This document shows, one piece after another, positions 11,010 through 22,317 of a stretch of 64,000 nt of DNA. The DNA lies in contig OU452198.1 in the NCBI GenBank assembly GCA_911728435.2, forward strand, positions 20,432,001 to 20,496,000. The letters are read 5' to 3'. Positions within the stretch are counted from its first letter, which is position 1. Each line of letters starts with the position of its first letter. The notes under the pieces were generated by a model. It saw only the letters and a program-made list of their open reading frames with translations, ran no database searches and was not told the origin of the DNA. The stretch comes from Apoderus coryli. Taxonomy: Eukaryota > Arthropoda > Insecta > Coleoptera > Attelabidae. The position numbers were made by a program, and so were the translations under genes.

Positions 11010-12395
11010 TCCAAATATGTCTTGGAGAAACTGGAATAAATAATTAAATCCGCTTCCGGTAAGTTTAAAAGAACCATTCCAAGTTGGACTTGACCATAAT
11101 ACATATGGTTTTCTTGTAATTTTACCCAAGATTCTTGTGTTGTGAGATAATCACAGGATTCTAGAAACTCTCAGCTGGGTTGGTTTTTCCTACAATTGTT
11201 AAATGTTAAGTAAACGTTTTGCTTTATTTTCAAAAACTTACCTGTAAACGGACACTTAATTTCTATCAATCTGACAGGCTTATTATTTTCAAAAACAACC
11301 CCATCTGGAGAATAACCAAAACCACGGAAATTGTTTTGAAACAATTATTCCACAAGTAAAAACCCTGCACCCCTTGTTTAGTATATACATATCAAGGGCT
11401 TCTCTTTCATATTTTTTCCATGCTCTGTAAACTTGTTTGAAAAGGGTTTTGGGAATTTTTTTAATTGAGTTTGTTTCCCAATTGTCAGCCTTTTTAAACG
11501 TATATATTGAATAACATGTAGAACCTAAAAGTGTTAGCATAATATTTTACAACTACCTCAAATTATATACTTATATTGCTGTATGTAATACCTGTTATCC
11601 TTAGTTGTCTCAATTTCGCCCAAGAGCTTGTACCTTGTTCAGATTGGGTAGCTTCATATATATCAGTTTTAGATAATGACTCTCGGACGTCATTACAGCA
11701 AGGCTTCAAATTAAAATTTCCAATAGCTGCCTTTACCATTTCCAAAAAGCAAGAACTATCTGCATTGCATAACAATGCTTCTGTCAGCACACTGCAACAA
11801 TAAAATTTCGTAATATGAAAAAAATATATAGGTAACTTAATCATTCTTACCACTTTGTTGAACTAGGTACATTTCCATCATTCTCTAAATCTTCTAATGA
11901 CCGTTCCAGAAACCTGGTTAAGGCTGATTCTGCAACACCTAAAATTGACGTCAAACATTTAACATTATCAGAGGTAACTGCTGCATACCTGTAATAAGTT
12001 TTGAAATATTCAATAAGTACAAAGAAATTCTAGTAATAAAGAATAAATAACCTGTTGAGAGTATCCTAAAATTTTTCGCGTCTACTTGAGGGGATGTTTT
12101 AAACGTACACATTTTTTTGCTGTTAGGGTGGCAAAATTCTTTAAAAGGCTATGCTTTATAAGTGTCTTCAACTCCTTTCTTTTCCCCATGTTTGCTCACG
12201 ATCTGTGCAACTAATGAAATCCAGATTTTCATGCATGATGAAATTAGTTACTAATACACTTTTAGAAGTTAGTTCAAAGAAAGATTGAAAATTAACTCAC
12301 CTGTTAATATAAATCAGACTACCCACAATATGCTTGCAAAAGCCAGACATTCCAGCTGTACAAGAACATACACAATTCTAGTTGTTAACCTCTTC
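11010..12395 (-). pseudogene. SWIM zinc finger plus YqaJ-type exonuclease (second ISL2EU protein)
   Basis: Read on minus through several GT-AG introns. The 5' part carries a SWIM zinc finger (CVCSCTAGMSGFCKHIVGSL, 12316-12378). Middle exons read FCHPNSKKMCTFKTSPQVDA, ALTRFLERSLEDLENDGNVP and LLCNADSSCFLEMVKAAIG. The 3' part has a YqaJ nuclease core: FRGFGYSPDGVVFENNKPV and RLIEIKCPF (acidic and ExK catalytic residues), then HMYYGQVQLGMVLLNLPEAD. YqaJ-fold enzymes are lambda-exonuclease-like nucleases. At least one frameshift occurs near 11350, and the C-terminus runs to about 11010. SWIM plus YqaJ next to a THAP/DDE transposase is the known ISL2EU gene pair. Confidence 0.7.
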
Positions 12396-12471
12396 TGTTA
12401 AAATTGTTATTGTACAAAATAACCAAACGACTATAAAAACCAAACAATAAATTTTACAATATTTTACATAT

Positions 12472-13112
12472 TCACTCATTCCAAAATAAATCATACACTA
12501 AAAAGAAAGAACACGTCACATTACTCGTCCAGTGGTATGGAAAAAGTCTGCGCCTCAATTCACGCCTAAAACTGACCAAAGGCATATCTATAAATTCCAG
12601 CAATTTATTTAAAAGTTTCGGCCCGTTATAAGCAAAACATCCTTCAAATTTGGACGTAGAATATTGTGGAATTGTATACAAGTTGCAGACCCAGTCCGTG
12701 AACATCAAATCTTCTTAAAAGTTCATTAAATAAATACTCAGGCGTATGAGAAGTAACTACTTCGTACAGTAAAACAGAGTACAAATAATCAAATCTAACC
12801 GCAAGACTAGGTTCTGCAAGCTTTGTTAAAAATGGTGTAATATGAGCCGCAAATGGCACGGAACAAATGAATCTTACGCACGCGTTTTGAATTCTCTGAA
12901 TTTTAGTTTTATTATAATAAATACACGTGGGACCAGTAGTCAAGGTGCGGATATATCAAGGATTTACCAAGAAGCAACTTTGTATTTTCATCCAAAATAT
13001 ATTTTAGATGGTACATACATTTGATCCTAAAAAACAAATTTTTATATATAGCTGACAACGTGGTCACTAAAACTTAATTTGGAATCAATTAAGATACCCA
13101 GATCCTTTGCGA
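12472..13112 (-). pseudogene. C-terminal end of a jockey/CR1-like non-LTR retrotransposon RT
   Basis: From about 13112 downward the minus strand reads AKDLGILIDSKLSFSDHV (the thumb after RT domain 7), then KIQRIQNACVRFICSVP, then a tail with YSTSKFEGCFAYNGPKLLN. This is the usual end of jockey/CR1-clade ORF2: 'LQRVQNACVRFI', then 'S.FE.SF...A..LWN.LP'. A frameshift near 12690 splits the tail into two frames. The RT catalytic motifs are missing because the 5' end is replaced by Penelope sequence at about 13112. Confidence 0.7.
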
Positions 13113-13927
13113 TATCCACCCACTCCGGTCTTATCGATCATTGGAATGGGGTCCTTACTGTTGTTTAAATAGGCGTTAAACGTGTGTTTGGTGCGGAAGC
13201 AAATATTGATATTACATTCAGCAAATAGTTTCTTTACATTGAGAAAGTACGGTGCGGTATAAGTTAGAGGAAAGTAGATAGTTTGTTGTTGAGTGTTCTT
13301 ATCATTGAGTGCTCTAAATTCGCGTTTAATTATATTTTTATAGTAAATTTTATTTATAATGCTTTCAGGGCATTTATGGGCATGTGCTATGTGATATATG
13401 ATGTTAAGTTCTTTGTTAAAATGTTCTTGAGAGAGTGGGACCATGAATAATCTGTAAAAGAAGGCTTGTAATGCCATTTTATGTGAAAAGGGATAGTTAG
13501 AGTTGAATGGTATTATAGTATCAGTCGATGTGGGTTTATGGTATATATGGAAAATGTTATTTGATTATCTGTCCTATGTAGTAACAAGCCTAGGTAAGGG
13601 AACGTGTTATTGATTTCTATTTCACATGTGAACGAAATGCGATTGTGTATGTTATTCATGAAGTCTAAAGTAGTTGATAATTCATCATCAGTTCCATTAT
13701 ATATGGTTATGGTGTCGTATCTTTTAAAATATATAAATTTTTGTCCATGTATGTTATTGTTAAATATTTTGTCATCTATTTCAGCCACGAAGACTTCAGC
13801 TAATATGGAAGAAGTAGGGTTACCCATGCCTAGGCCTGTGAGCTGTTTATAGTGTTGATTATTGAATTTGAAAAAATTTTGTTGTAAAGATATATTTAGC
13901 AAAGTGATTATATTGTTAATATGAATT

Positions 13928-16913
13928 GAAGGGGTTAGAAGCAAAAGGGTTCAACTGATAAATTCGTGAAGCGGAGATATTAGCGTTCAAAGTTCAAAGT
14001 GGTTTATAAAATCTGGGCTCAAATGATTTTTAAATTAGGAGTTGATTATACCAGAACGTAAAGCATTGTTTTAATAGGTCTAAGAATTAAAAGAAATTAT
14101 CGAGTAGTTTTTTTGAAAAAAGTACTTGACTCCTTTTGCCTCAACAGAAAAAAAATTCAATTGGAATAAAAATCACTTGTAACTTGGTTAATTGTGTTTT
14201 TATTATAAGCATATTTGAATACAATAGTATAGAAATAGAGTTATAGCGTTTTCTATCCAAGTTCTAAATAATTTTTACTCGCCATAGTCTGAAACTAAAT
14301 CAGTATCAGCATCCGCAACCTTGTTTTCTTCGGAACTTTCATCTTCTCCATCTCTCTGTTGCTTCCTGTTATCGGATACTTTTTTTGGTTTCAGTTTTGA
14401 GACATGTGGTATGGATTTATAATATTCATGGTAGACTGGCGGAATGTAAGGTAACAGTTGGATTAAATTGTCCCACTTTTCTTTCGTAATTTCTCGAGGC
14501 TTCTCATAAAGCATTTTACATAAATCCGAAATTTTCAAACTTGGCCTACCTTTTTGCAATATGGAGGATTGTTCAGCCTTACTAAATGGAAATGGTACAT
14601 TTAGAGTTGGTTTAAACGCAAATGTAAACAAATTGTCTTTCTCATATGAAAACCAAGACACTTCACGCCACTTCAAAGGTTTTTTATCTATATCTTTTTT
14701 AGGGTCCTTAATTATATGGTGTAAATAGTCAAAGCTAACAAAATCAGTTTTTATCATATTGACAACTTTGAAGTTTTTCGATGCTTTTTGAATTACGTCT
14801 GTCCAATGAGCGGGAACAAACACATTTAAAAAGTTTTTCTTTTGTTTTTCAATAAGTCCAAATGAGCGATCGCAGTCCATATATGAATGTCCAGATTCAA
14901 AAAATTTGTGGTCTATAATCTTTAAATTAGTGCACCATACTAAAAACATAAAGAGTTTGGCTATGTTTTTATTTTTATTCTGACCACCGCAAGAATCGCT
15001 GTAAAGTATAAGATGTTCCACTGTTTCCGGTAGGTCCTTGATAAACTAAAAAATAAAATATCTCGAAAAATAAATTGTCAAATCATTAATAAATAACCAC
15101 CTTAATCAAACATGATCCAATCTCTTGCGAACCTCTAGATGCAATGGTCTTATTCCAAATATACATGCTTGACTTTCCTGATACCATATCGTGGACGCAA
15201 AAGTTGTATGTCCATAGTTGTCGAAGATAATAAACCTTGTTTGTGGTTAAAACTGGCGTAGCAAGAGTTTTTTGTAAGTCGAAGCAAACTACGCTCAATT
15301 TCTCAGAATTTTCTTTTCAATTCTTAATATCATTCAATCTTGAATTTGTTACTGCTTCTACTTTTTTATGATGAAGTAATAGATCATTTTGACTTTGTCT
15401 CTTTACCTCTTGGTTAATGGTATTAACAATCAAATTGTTTAAACGATCACACGTATGGCAAGTGTCCGAATGAGGTTTATGAAACTTCAGATTAGTTGGT
15501 TAGAAAAATATGTCGATAATACGACTCTTTTACCGCAGTTTTACCTGCTTCTATACACCACTGTTTATATAATAAGTACATTTTTGTAATATTAAGATCC
15601 ACCGAAAGATATCTCGTAGACGGATTGTTGGCTCTTGAGTAATGGCTCTTGTAACGAGGAAACATTTGAATATGATTAACAACATCTTTTTTACTAGAAT
15701 CGTCAATTTTGTTGACAGGTCTATGACGTCCTCGTTGGTCTACATCAATGATGCCTTCGTGAGATTTCTTATTGCAAGCCACTAAAAATCTCTTGGAGCT
15801 TATGTTAAAGGTATTTAAGAGAAAGGGTTTGCAAACTCTTAAACCCAACAGTTTAATCACTGTACTGAAATTTTTATTTGTTATTGCTTGAGATGTACGT
15901 CTTTTTGGGACAGTTTTTGTTACACATGTTGCAATAAAACTAGTCTGTAAGTCATAAGAAGGCATTTCATAAAAGTTTTCGAAGATACTTTGTCTTTCTA
16001 GCGCAGAAATTTTATTGCATTGATATCTGCATCGATGCTCGTAAGGCTGAAGAACTCTTATCTGCACCAGTTTACCTTTCGCTGTTATATATTCCAAACC
16101 GTGAGTTCTGGCTTCTTTTCTAGATTGCCTAATCCAGGAGTTTGGTTTTCTTTGTCTCTTTCTTGCTCGTCCCTGTGTATCTACAAAATCAAAACAGTTT
16201 TTAGAACGATTAGTTTTGTAAATTCAGTTGCACAATGAAAAACCAATAGGTAAATAAAACAAAAACAGGTGTGTTTAATACGCATCCATATTTATAGCTA
16301 CCGTGAATCTTAGTACTTACTAGTTTCACTATCTGTGTCTGTGTCCCTAGTACTGTCCTGACTATGACTATTTGAATCAGGGCAAAAATCACTATCCTCA
16401 TCAGTGTGATATGGATCTGATTCACTATCACTATCATTTTTATAGCTACAACCAGCTAAAAAGACGAAGCGAATAATTTAATTTTAGGTTAACCCAAAAA
16501 CAAAAGTAAATAACTTAATTTTATAATATTCTAATCGAAAATATACTTTTGTATAATATATGCTCACCTTTAGGTTCATTGCAACTCATTCTCAAATATT
16601 GAAACTTCCCGGAAATAAGTAAAACAGAAAAATTAAAGTACGTCAACAAACAACTGAGCACAACAACATATAAAATTAAACTGATTTTTTGTTAGCGGTA
16701 AAAGGAGTCAAGTGCACTTAAACCGTTTTTCCTCGAACCTATCTTGGCTGAATGTGAATATCGTTTTTTTACCACCGGGTAGATGGCGCCAAATCATCTA
16801 AAATCACTTGATTCGTTTTACTACTAGAAAAATATACGTTTTATGTTCAATAATATGTACTTATCTCATTTTTGAAAAAAATGCACTTAGACCCTTTTGC
16901 TTCTAACCCCTTC
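13928..16913 (-). mobile_element. Complete DNA transposon with 23-bp TIRs and AATT duplication (Sola-like)
   Basis: The terminal inverted repeat starts GAAGGGGTTAGAAGCAAAAG at 13928 and ends with its complement at 16913. AATT occurs directly outside both ends (13924-13927, 16914-16917) and only once in the restored target, a Penelope RT gene. A second, subterminal inverted pair (CTTGACTCCTTTTGCC near 14127, complement near 16698) lies inside. One multi-exon transposase fills the interior on the minus strand. The 4-bp duplication fits the Sola group, but superfamily placement is inference. Confidence 0.85.
14275..16590 (-). pseudogene. Multi-exon transposase of the Sola-like element (DUF7869-type catalytic region)
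   Basis: Exon 1 begins ATG at 16590 and ends in a GTGAGC donor. Exon 2 (about 16457-16321) encodes an Asp/Ser-rich acidic segment. Exon 3 starts near 16180 with an Arg/Lys-rich stretch, then LQPYEHRCRYQCNKIS, a Cys-containing domain, and SHYSRANNPSTRYLSVDLN. After a frameshift at ~15492 come FHKPHSDTCHTCDRLN and an in-frame stop at ~15318, then LWTYNFCVHD and ASRGSQEIGSC. A short intron (~15097-15035) leads to LILYSDSCGGQNKNKNIAKL, KFFESGHSYMDCDRSFGLIE and a charged C-terminus (14275). The YSDSCGGQN and GHSYMDCD...E motifs are the probable DD(E/D) acids. With one stop and one frameshift, this copy is barely broken. Confidence 0.65.
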
Positions 16914-17200
16914 AATTGTATTTAAATTTGAATTGTTTATAGGAAGATTTTTAACTATATTGGTGCATTCATTGTTTGGTTTATTACGGAAAAGGTTTTT
17001 GACATCCAACGACACTATTCTAGCTATATATTGAATGGTTAAGTTTTTTAAGGAGTCTATGAGTTCATATGTATTTTTGATTGCGTGTGATGAGTTAAAA
17101 TGTGCATACTGTTTAAGAGTGCCAGTCAACCAATGTGATAATTTAGATGATGGGGAACCTGAGTGAGGTACAACGGGTCGTATAGGGTATCTGCATGAAA

Positions 17201-18829
17201 ATAAATTTCTATATTGTTGAAATCAAAATAAAAAGTAAATGAGTTGGTGGTAAATGCCTTTTTACTCTCCCCTGTTCCAATCCAATGCCCAGTCCAGAAA
17301 AACGGCTCTTACACGAAAAATAGTTGTTATTAACCAGCGAACAATAATTAACAATTTTATTGAAGTGAATTAATTAGCGACGATAATAATGCCATAGAGC
17401 CGTACATACGAGCGCACGGACGATCAAATTCGATTCTTCCGCGAGGGGGAAACTCTCGAGTTTTTTAACAAATACCACCAAATTAACATTAAACAAAATA
17501 TGCACAGTGTGTGAACAAAGTAAATCACATGAAACCAATTTTTAAATGAAACACTGTTCATTGTTGCCATAATAATTAAACCTACAAGTTATATATGTAA
17601 ACATTCTAAAACAAAAAAAGAAAAAATAAAAAATATGTGGAGCGATACTGAACAGTATCCTTCCTTATTTACTTTAATTTGTGCTCTTAACATTGGTGTA
17701 GTGATATGCATGTGACTGGTGGGTTTCGTTGCAATCTTGTAGTGTCTTCTTTAATTTAGTATGAAAGCTTTTGTGGGGTCACGATTACAAGTTGTTTTTT
17801 TTTATGTTTTGAATAAAGTAATTAGCTTGTTGGAAATAATGAAAATCATACAATTATAATAATTATTAAAATTCTGTATCGTTACGCAAGTTAATATATT
17901 TTTTATTATATTATATCATGTCAGGAAAGTTTTGGGGAGACACAACCGATTTTTTTTTATTTGTATCTCTAAACATAAGGAATCTAACCTGAGTTTGTGT
18001 TCCAGATTACTATTATGCATATTGTTTTTAATATTTGCTAGCTCGTAATTACACAAAAGCAGCCTTTGGTCAAGTAACTTATCATATTTTTTGGCAATAT
18101 TCGAAGAACTCAGAGCTTTTACAAAGCTTTTTTTGCTTGATAGTTTTCATTTTCACGATATGCATGAGGTTCTACGACATCCTACAATATACTAGTGAAT
18201 TTCAAGAATATCAACAAAAATAAACCGTACCTCATTATTTATATCGAAAACTAATTCGTCATCATCTAATAAAATATTTTCTTCCAAATGAGCCTTATTT
18301 CTGATTTTTTGGGAGTAGAGTTTGTGGATATATCAGATCTTTTATAAGCAACACTACTATCACACTTGCTGTTTCGTGCCTAATTTAGTTATTATTTTAT
18401 ATTTTATAATAATTAATTTTTATAATAATTTAGAATTTTAGGGATTGTTTTTACAGGAAATTTAGGGATTTCTTTTACAGCAGACATTTGGTTTTCCCGC
18501 GCTTTCAGGAAGTTTTTGCTTTCTTAATCTTTATGATATTGAAGTTGTCACGTAACATTTACAACGTTTGTAACCTATAGATAGCAGTTGTTAGGTCATA
18601 TAAGTATTGTATACATGGCAATTATTTCTTGGCCTCGTCTCAATAAATAAGCATTGTAGTACCTTCGTCTATGCACTGTATTCACACATTCAAAGTAAGA
18701 GAGAAAGAATCGTCTCCTACTTCCAATAGCTATATTTTATTTCATTCTTTGTTTGTGTGCGTTCGTGTTCACATCTCTGTTATAAAATTGTGTTTTTGTT
18801 TATAAAATACCTACTTATTTACGGTAATT
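17201..18829. other. No gene recognised; contains a dispersed-repeat segment
   Basis: AT-rich DNA. Positions ~17835-17955 (minus strand) match the left end of the repeat at 32568-32700, including GGTTGTGTC...CCCCAAAACTTTCC. A short acidic reading on minus near 18240-18310 has no recognisable family. The stretch from 18600 probably holds the 5' non-coding part of the DIRS-like element. Confidence 0.4.
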
Positions 18830-20224
18830 ATGCCCAAAAAATATCGTAAACGTGACCGTTCTAGGCATAGTGATAGTGATTTAGAGAATGGCAGAATTCG
18901 GAAAATTAGAAAACTGGAATCTAAATTATATAAATTAAAAAGATCGCAACATGGTCGACATTATGAGACTCGTTCACCTTCTCCGGGTCCGTCTGGGATG
19001 AGCACAGGCCGCACGCCTTCACCTCAACTACAGCGCTTAAGCGAACCACTATATTCAGATGTAATATCAGGCGGAGAATCTGTGTGTAGTGGTGCTGCTA
19101 GTGAACGTCGACCAACCATCCACAGTGACGCTGAACAATCAGTTGAAGGTCACGCAGAATCGGAGTGTAAGTAAATATAAATGTTTGTGATAACATTTTA
19201 TTTTTCGCCTAATATTAAATTTATATTATGGCAAATTTTAATGTCGGTGATGACATTAATAATTCATTCCATATATCCGTGATGATATAGGTAACATATA
19301 TCTATATATGTACATACAATTAAAATGTCGGAGATGACATTTCGTCTTATTGCGACATAAGACAGTGCTTTTGAATGGACGTTATTTTCTTCGCAGGTAA
19401 TTTGCAGAACGAAGAAAACTCAAATCCAATCAACGCAACAGATGAATTAAGTTCCGAGTTTCTCTCCCTTATTGGGGCAGATGTGGTACAAGAGGTCCCT
19501 GAAGGTCCTCCTTTACAAAAAGATCATACACTACGATGGAGTGGTATTATAAAGCAAGGCATAACTGATGAAGAACGAGTTGATTTGTTTCGGAAACGTC
19601 CATTTCCTGTTAACGGAAAAATTTTGGAACCTCCAAAATTAAATGCAATTGTACAAAAAGCACTATCGGAATCTGTTATCAAACGTGATGATCGTTTAGC
19701 TACCTTGCAAAAACAGATTGGTTGTAGCCTGAGAGCTATTGGTAGTGTTTTATCTGATATGTTATTAAAGGAATGAGGTGGAGATGTTAAATGCCATATT
19801 AAGTCATTAAGTGACGCTTCTCGGTTGCTACTGGATGTTTTTATTCAGAAACAATTTCTCGCAAGGAATTGATTTCAATTAATTTGAATAAAAATATAAA
19901 AGATGTCCTGTCAACAGCCCCAGTTGATGGGTGGTTATTTTGAGAAGATCTTCAAAAACGTTTGAGTGACAATCAGAGTTTGGAACGGTCAAGTCGGGAA
20001 CTAAAAGTTTAAGAACCGCGGCCACAGAAGAAAAATGTGAAACCTTTAAACTTCAAAAGTCCTCCTTACACATCATATCGGGGTCCTCAAGGCGGACGAC
20101 CAACATACCCATCGAAGGCCCCACGGAACCAACCCAACCTGAAGCTTCAACGGGAAGCCAGTCGTCGCTTTCAGCGAACAACTATATCGGCGGAACAAAA
20201 TCGGAAGCACGTCGATAATAGACA
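18830..20224 (+). pseudogene. DIRS-like retrotransposon Gag, intron-containing and degraded
   Basis: The protein opens MPKKYRKRDRSRHSDSDLE, a basic/serine-rich head, followed by a Pro/Ser-rich part. A GT-AG intron at 19167-19396 joins GAGT to GTAATTTG in frame. The second exon carries DIRS Gag phrases: LRWSGIIKQGITDEERVDLF, LNAIVQKALSESVIKRDDRL, QKQIGCSLRAIGSVLSDML. A stop at 19774 interrupts the reading, which continues as KSLSDASRLLLDVF, then in another frame STAPVDGWLF and SLERSSRELK, and a Pro/Tyr/Arg tail to about 20224. The RT follows directly. Confidence 0.7.
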
Positions 20225-20226
20225 AG

Positions 20227-21708
20227 GTGGGCTTTCCTGCTGGCAGGCTAAAATATTTTAAAAATTCTTGGCGCTGTGTTACGTCTGATACAGAAATTTT
20301 ATCCTGGTTAAGTGGGTTTCGCATTCCATTTACCAACTGTCCTGTTCAGAATCGTGTCCCAAAAATGAGGAATTGGTCCCTTATAGAAAAGTCAGCTATT
20401 GATGTGGCTTTAAACAAATTGTTGGAAAAAAGGGTAGTATCTAAGGTTCAAGCACGTCGCGGGCAGTTTATTTCTCCTATTTTTCTAGTTCCAAAGCCGG
20501 ATGGCAGCCAAAGATTAATATTAAACCTAAAAGAATTAAATAGGTTTATTGAATGTCCACATTTTAAATTAGAAAATCATAAGACTGTATCAAAATTGAT
20601 AACACCACAATGTTATATGACTACCCTTGATTTGAAAGATGCATATTTTTTAATTCCTATTGCAAAGCCACATCGAAAATTTTTACGTTTTAAATTTAAT
20701 AACAATTTATATGAATATACATGTATGCCGTTTGGCTTAAATTGTGCACCATTTGTGTTTACTAAGCTTTTGAAACCAGTTGTTCAAAAACTTAGAGCAC
20801 AAGGTCTTTTATCAGTGTTATATCTTGACGATTTTCTTTTAATTGGCAACTCCTATCAGGCATGTCAGAGAAATGTTGTACAAACGGTAAACCTGCTACA
20901 AGAATTAGGTTTTATTATAAATTTTTCCAAGAGTAGGCTGATACCTAGCCAAACCTGTCAGTATTTAGGTTTTTGCTACAATTCTCGGCAAATGATAATT
21001 TCATTACCTAGTGCAAAACGCCGAAAAGTATTATCATATGTAAATATATTTCTCAATGACATTGGTAAGCGTTATGTTATTAGGGAATTTGCGAAGTTCA
21101 TAGGTATTCTTATTTCTTGTTGTCCTGCTATCCGTTATGGTTGGTTGTACACAAAATCCTTGGAACGGTTGAAATTCCTGGCACTTAAGAAAAATTGTTT
21201 AAATTATACAGCCTTTATAATTCTCTCGAGATCTATAATTCCTGATCTGAAATGGTGGAAAGAAAATATCTTAACTGCAAATAACCTTATCAAATCCCCT
21301 TCTTTTTCGATCGAAATATTTTCCGACGCTTCTACTACCGGATGGGGAATATTTTGTGGGGGCATTAGAACCCATGGACTATGGACCAACATAGAAGCCA
21401 AGGAACATATTAATTATTTAGAACTGCTAGCTGTCTTTATCGGTTTAAAATGTTTTGCTAAAAATTTATCCAACTGTTATGTGTTATGTCGTGTAGACAA
21501 TACCACTGCTATCGCATACATTAACAAAATGGGAAGCATTCAGCATCCTAACCTTCACAGCTTGGCGCGCAAAATTTGGCAGTGGTGTGAGGCCAGAAAT
21601 ATTTATATTTTTGCTTATTACCTTGGAATTTCAACTGTTCATACATTTTCGAAGGATGTATTATCTACATGGAATAACTTATTGTATTATTTCTATGATG
21701 ATATATGA
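20227..21708 (+). CDS. DIRS-like reverse transcriptase / RNase H
   Basis: Open for 493 codons; the first ~45 residues may be part of the upstream frame. RT: FLVPKPDGSQRLILNLKELN (residues ~86-105), TTLDLKDAYF (~132), TCMPFGLNCAPF (~165), catalytic YLDD at 199-202, QYLGF. RNase H of the DIRS/Ngaro kind: EIFSDASTTGWGI, HINYLELLAVF, LCRVDNTTAIAYINKMG. DIRS elements normally continue into a tyrosine recombinase, often with a methyltransferase. Here the frame turns into unrelated text after about 21630 (AYYLGIS) and stops at 21708, so the recombinase is gone. The RT itself shows no stops and keeps catalytic residues. Confidence 0.8.
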   Translation: MGFPAGRLKYFKNSWRCVTSDTEILSWLSGFRIPFTNCPVQNRVPKMRNWSLIEKSAIDVALNKLLEKRVVSKVQARRGQFISPIFLVPKPDGSQRLILNLKELNRFIECPHFKLENHKTVSKLITPQCYMTTLDLKDAYFLIPIAKPHRKFLRFKFNNNLYEYTCMPFGLNCAPFVFTKLLKPVVQKLRAQGLLSVLYLDDFLLIGNSYQACQRNVVQTVNLLQELGFIINFSKSRLIPSQTCQYLGFCYNSRQMIISLPSAKRRKVLSYVNIFLNDIGKRYVIREFAKFIGILISCCPAIRYGWLYTKSLERLKFLALKKNCLNYTAFIILSRSIIPDLKWWKENILTANNLIKSPSFSIEIFSDASTTGWGIFCGGIRTHGLWTNIEAKEHINYLELLAVFIGLKCFAKNLSNCYVLCRVDNTTAIAYINKMGSIQHPNLHSLARKIWQWCEARNIYIFAYYLGISTVHTFSKDVLSTWNNLLYYFYDDI

Positions 21709-22204
21709 TGTCAAGGATACCTTCTTCATTGAATTTGCTTTGTATAGGTATTGATCAAGTTTTGGAAATATTGCCGAATACTGTTAAAAAGCTATATTAT
21801 ATTTATGTTGGAAAAATTGTGTATATTTAGTAAAATATTATTACCATATATTATTATGTACTATCCTTTGAAGTCCATTTTACAAATATGTGATTGAATA
21901 AATTGAGTGAAATTAATGAATATATTTTGAAAGAACCATACTATATTATTCGTATGTGAATGTAAGTTTCGTTTGTTGAATATAATTGTATTTAGATGGT
22001 TTTTTACAATATAATAAAATTTAAAACTAACTCTAATGTTACAGAATAATTTAATTAACAAATATTGAAAATTTAAGAATCATGTGAAAGTTAAAAATAG
22101 TTTTACAAAGATATAAGAATTTTTTTATTAACTTTTTTGCATTTCAATTAATTTATTATTGAAATAGAAGAAAAAAATAAAAATTATAATTCTATAATAT
22201 AGAA
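21709..22204. other. AT-rich spacer without gene
   Basis: Between the truncated DIRS-like element and the Penelope element. No motif was found. Confidence 0.5.
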
Positions 22205-22276
22205 ATTAAACGACGTCTGCTCCACAAAACAAATATATTTATATTTTAAAAACTTCGAGGCACATCGCCCAAGTCA

Positions 22277-22317
22277 GTCAGACATGTTTCGAGAAAAAAC
22301 TTCTCATCATCAGTGAC
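22277..22317 (-). ncRNA. Hammerhead ribozyme motif in the Penelope-like element
   Basis: Minus-strand order: stem I GUCA, CUGAUGA, stem II GAGA...UCUC with a U-rich loop, GAA, stem III ACAUGU, GUC cleavage triplet, stem I UGAC. All conserved core positions are kept while stems I and II differ from the 7117 copy by paired changes (GCCA/UGGC there, GUCA/UGAC here). That covariation supports a real folded RNA. Confidence 0.8.

Larger units (their letters stand above)
13113..17200 (-). pseudogene. Penelope-like RT gene, split by a DNA transposon
   Basis: The 5' segment (16914-17200) reads SNAIKN-like text including ISLDVKNLF-equivalent residues IVSLDVKNLF. The 3' segment (13113-13927) has the RT phrases QLTGLGMGNPTSSILAEVF and KFIYFKRYDTITI, then the region leading to the endonuclease linker. 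The two halves rejoin when the 2,986-bp transposon at 13928-16913 and one AATT copy are removed. The catalytic YADD box is corrupted (RYDTIT), one frameshift lies near 13480, and the GIY-YIG endonuclease is missing because jockey sequence replaces it at 13112. It is distantly similar to the fuller Penelope element at 22205-25600. Confidence 0.75.
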
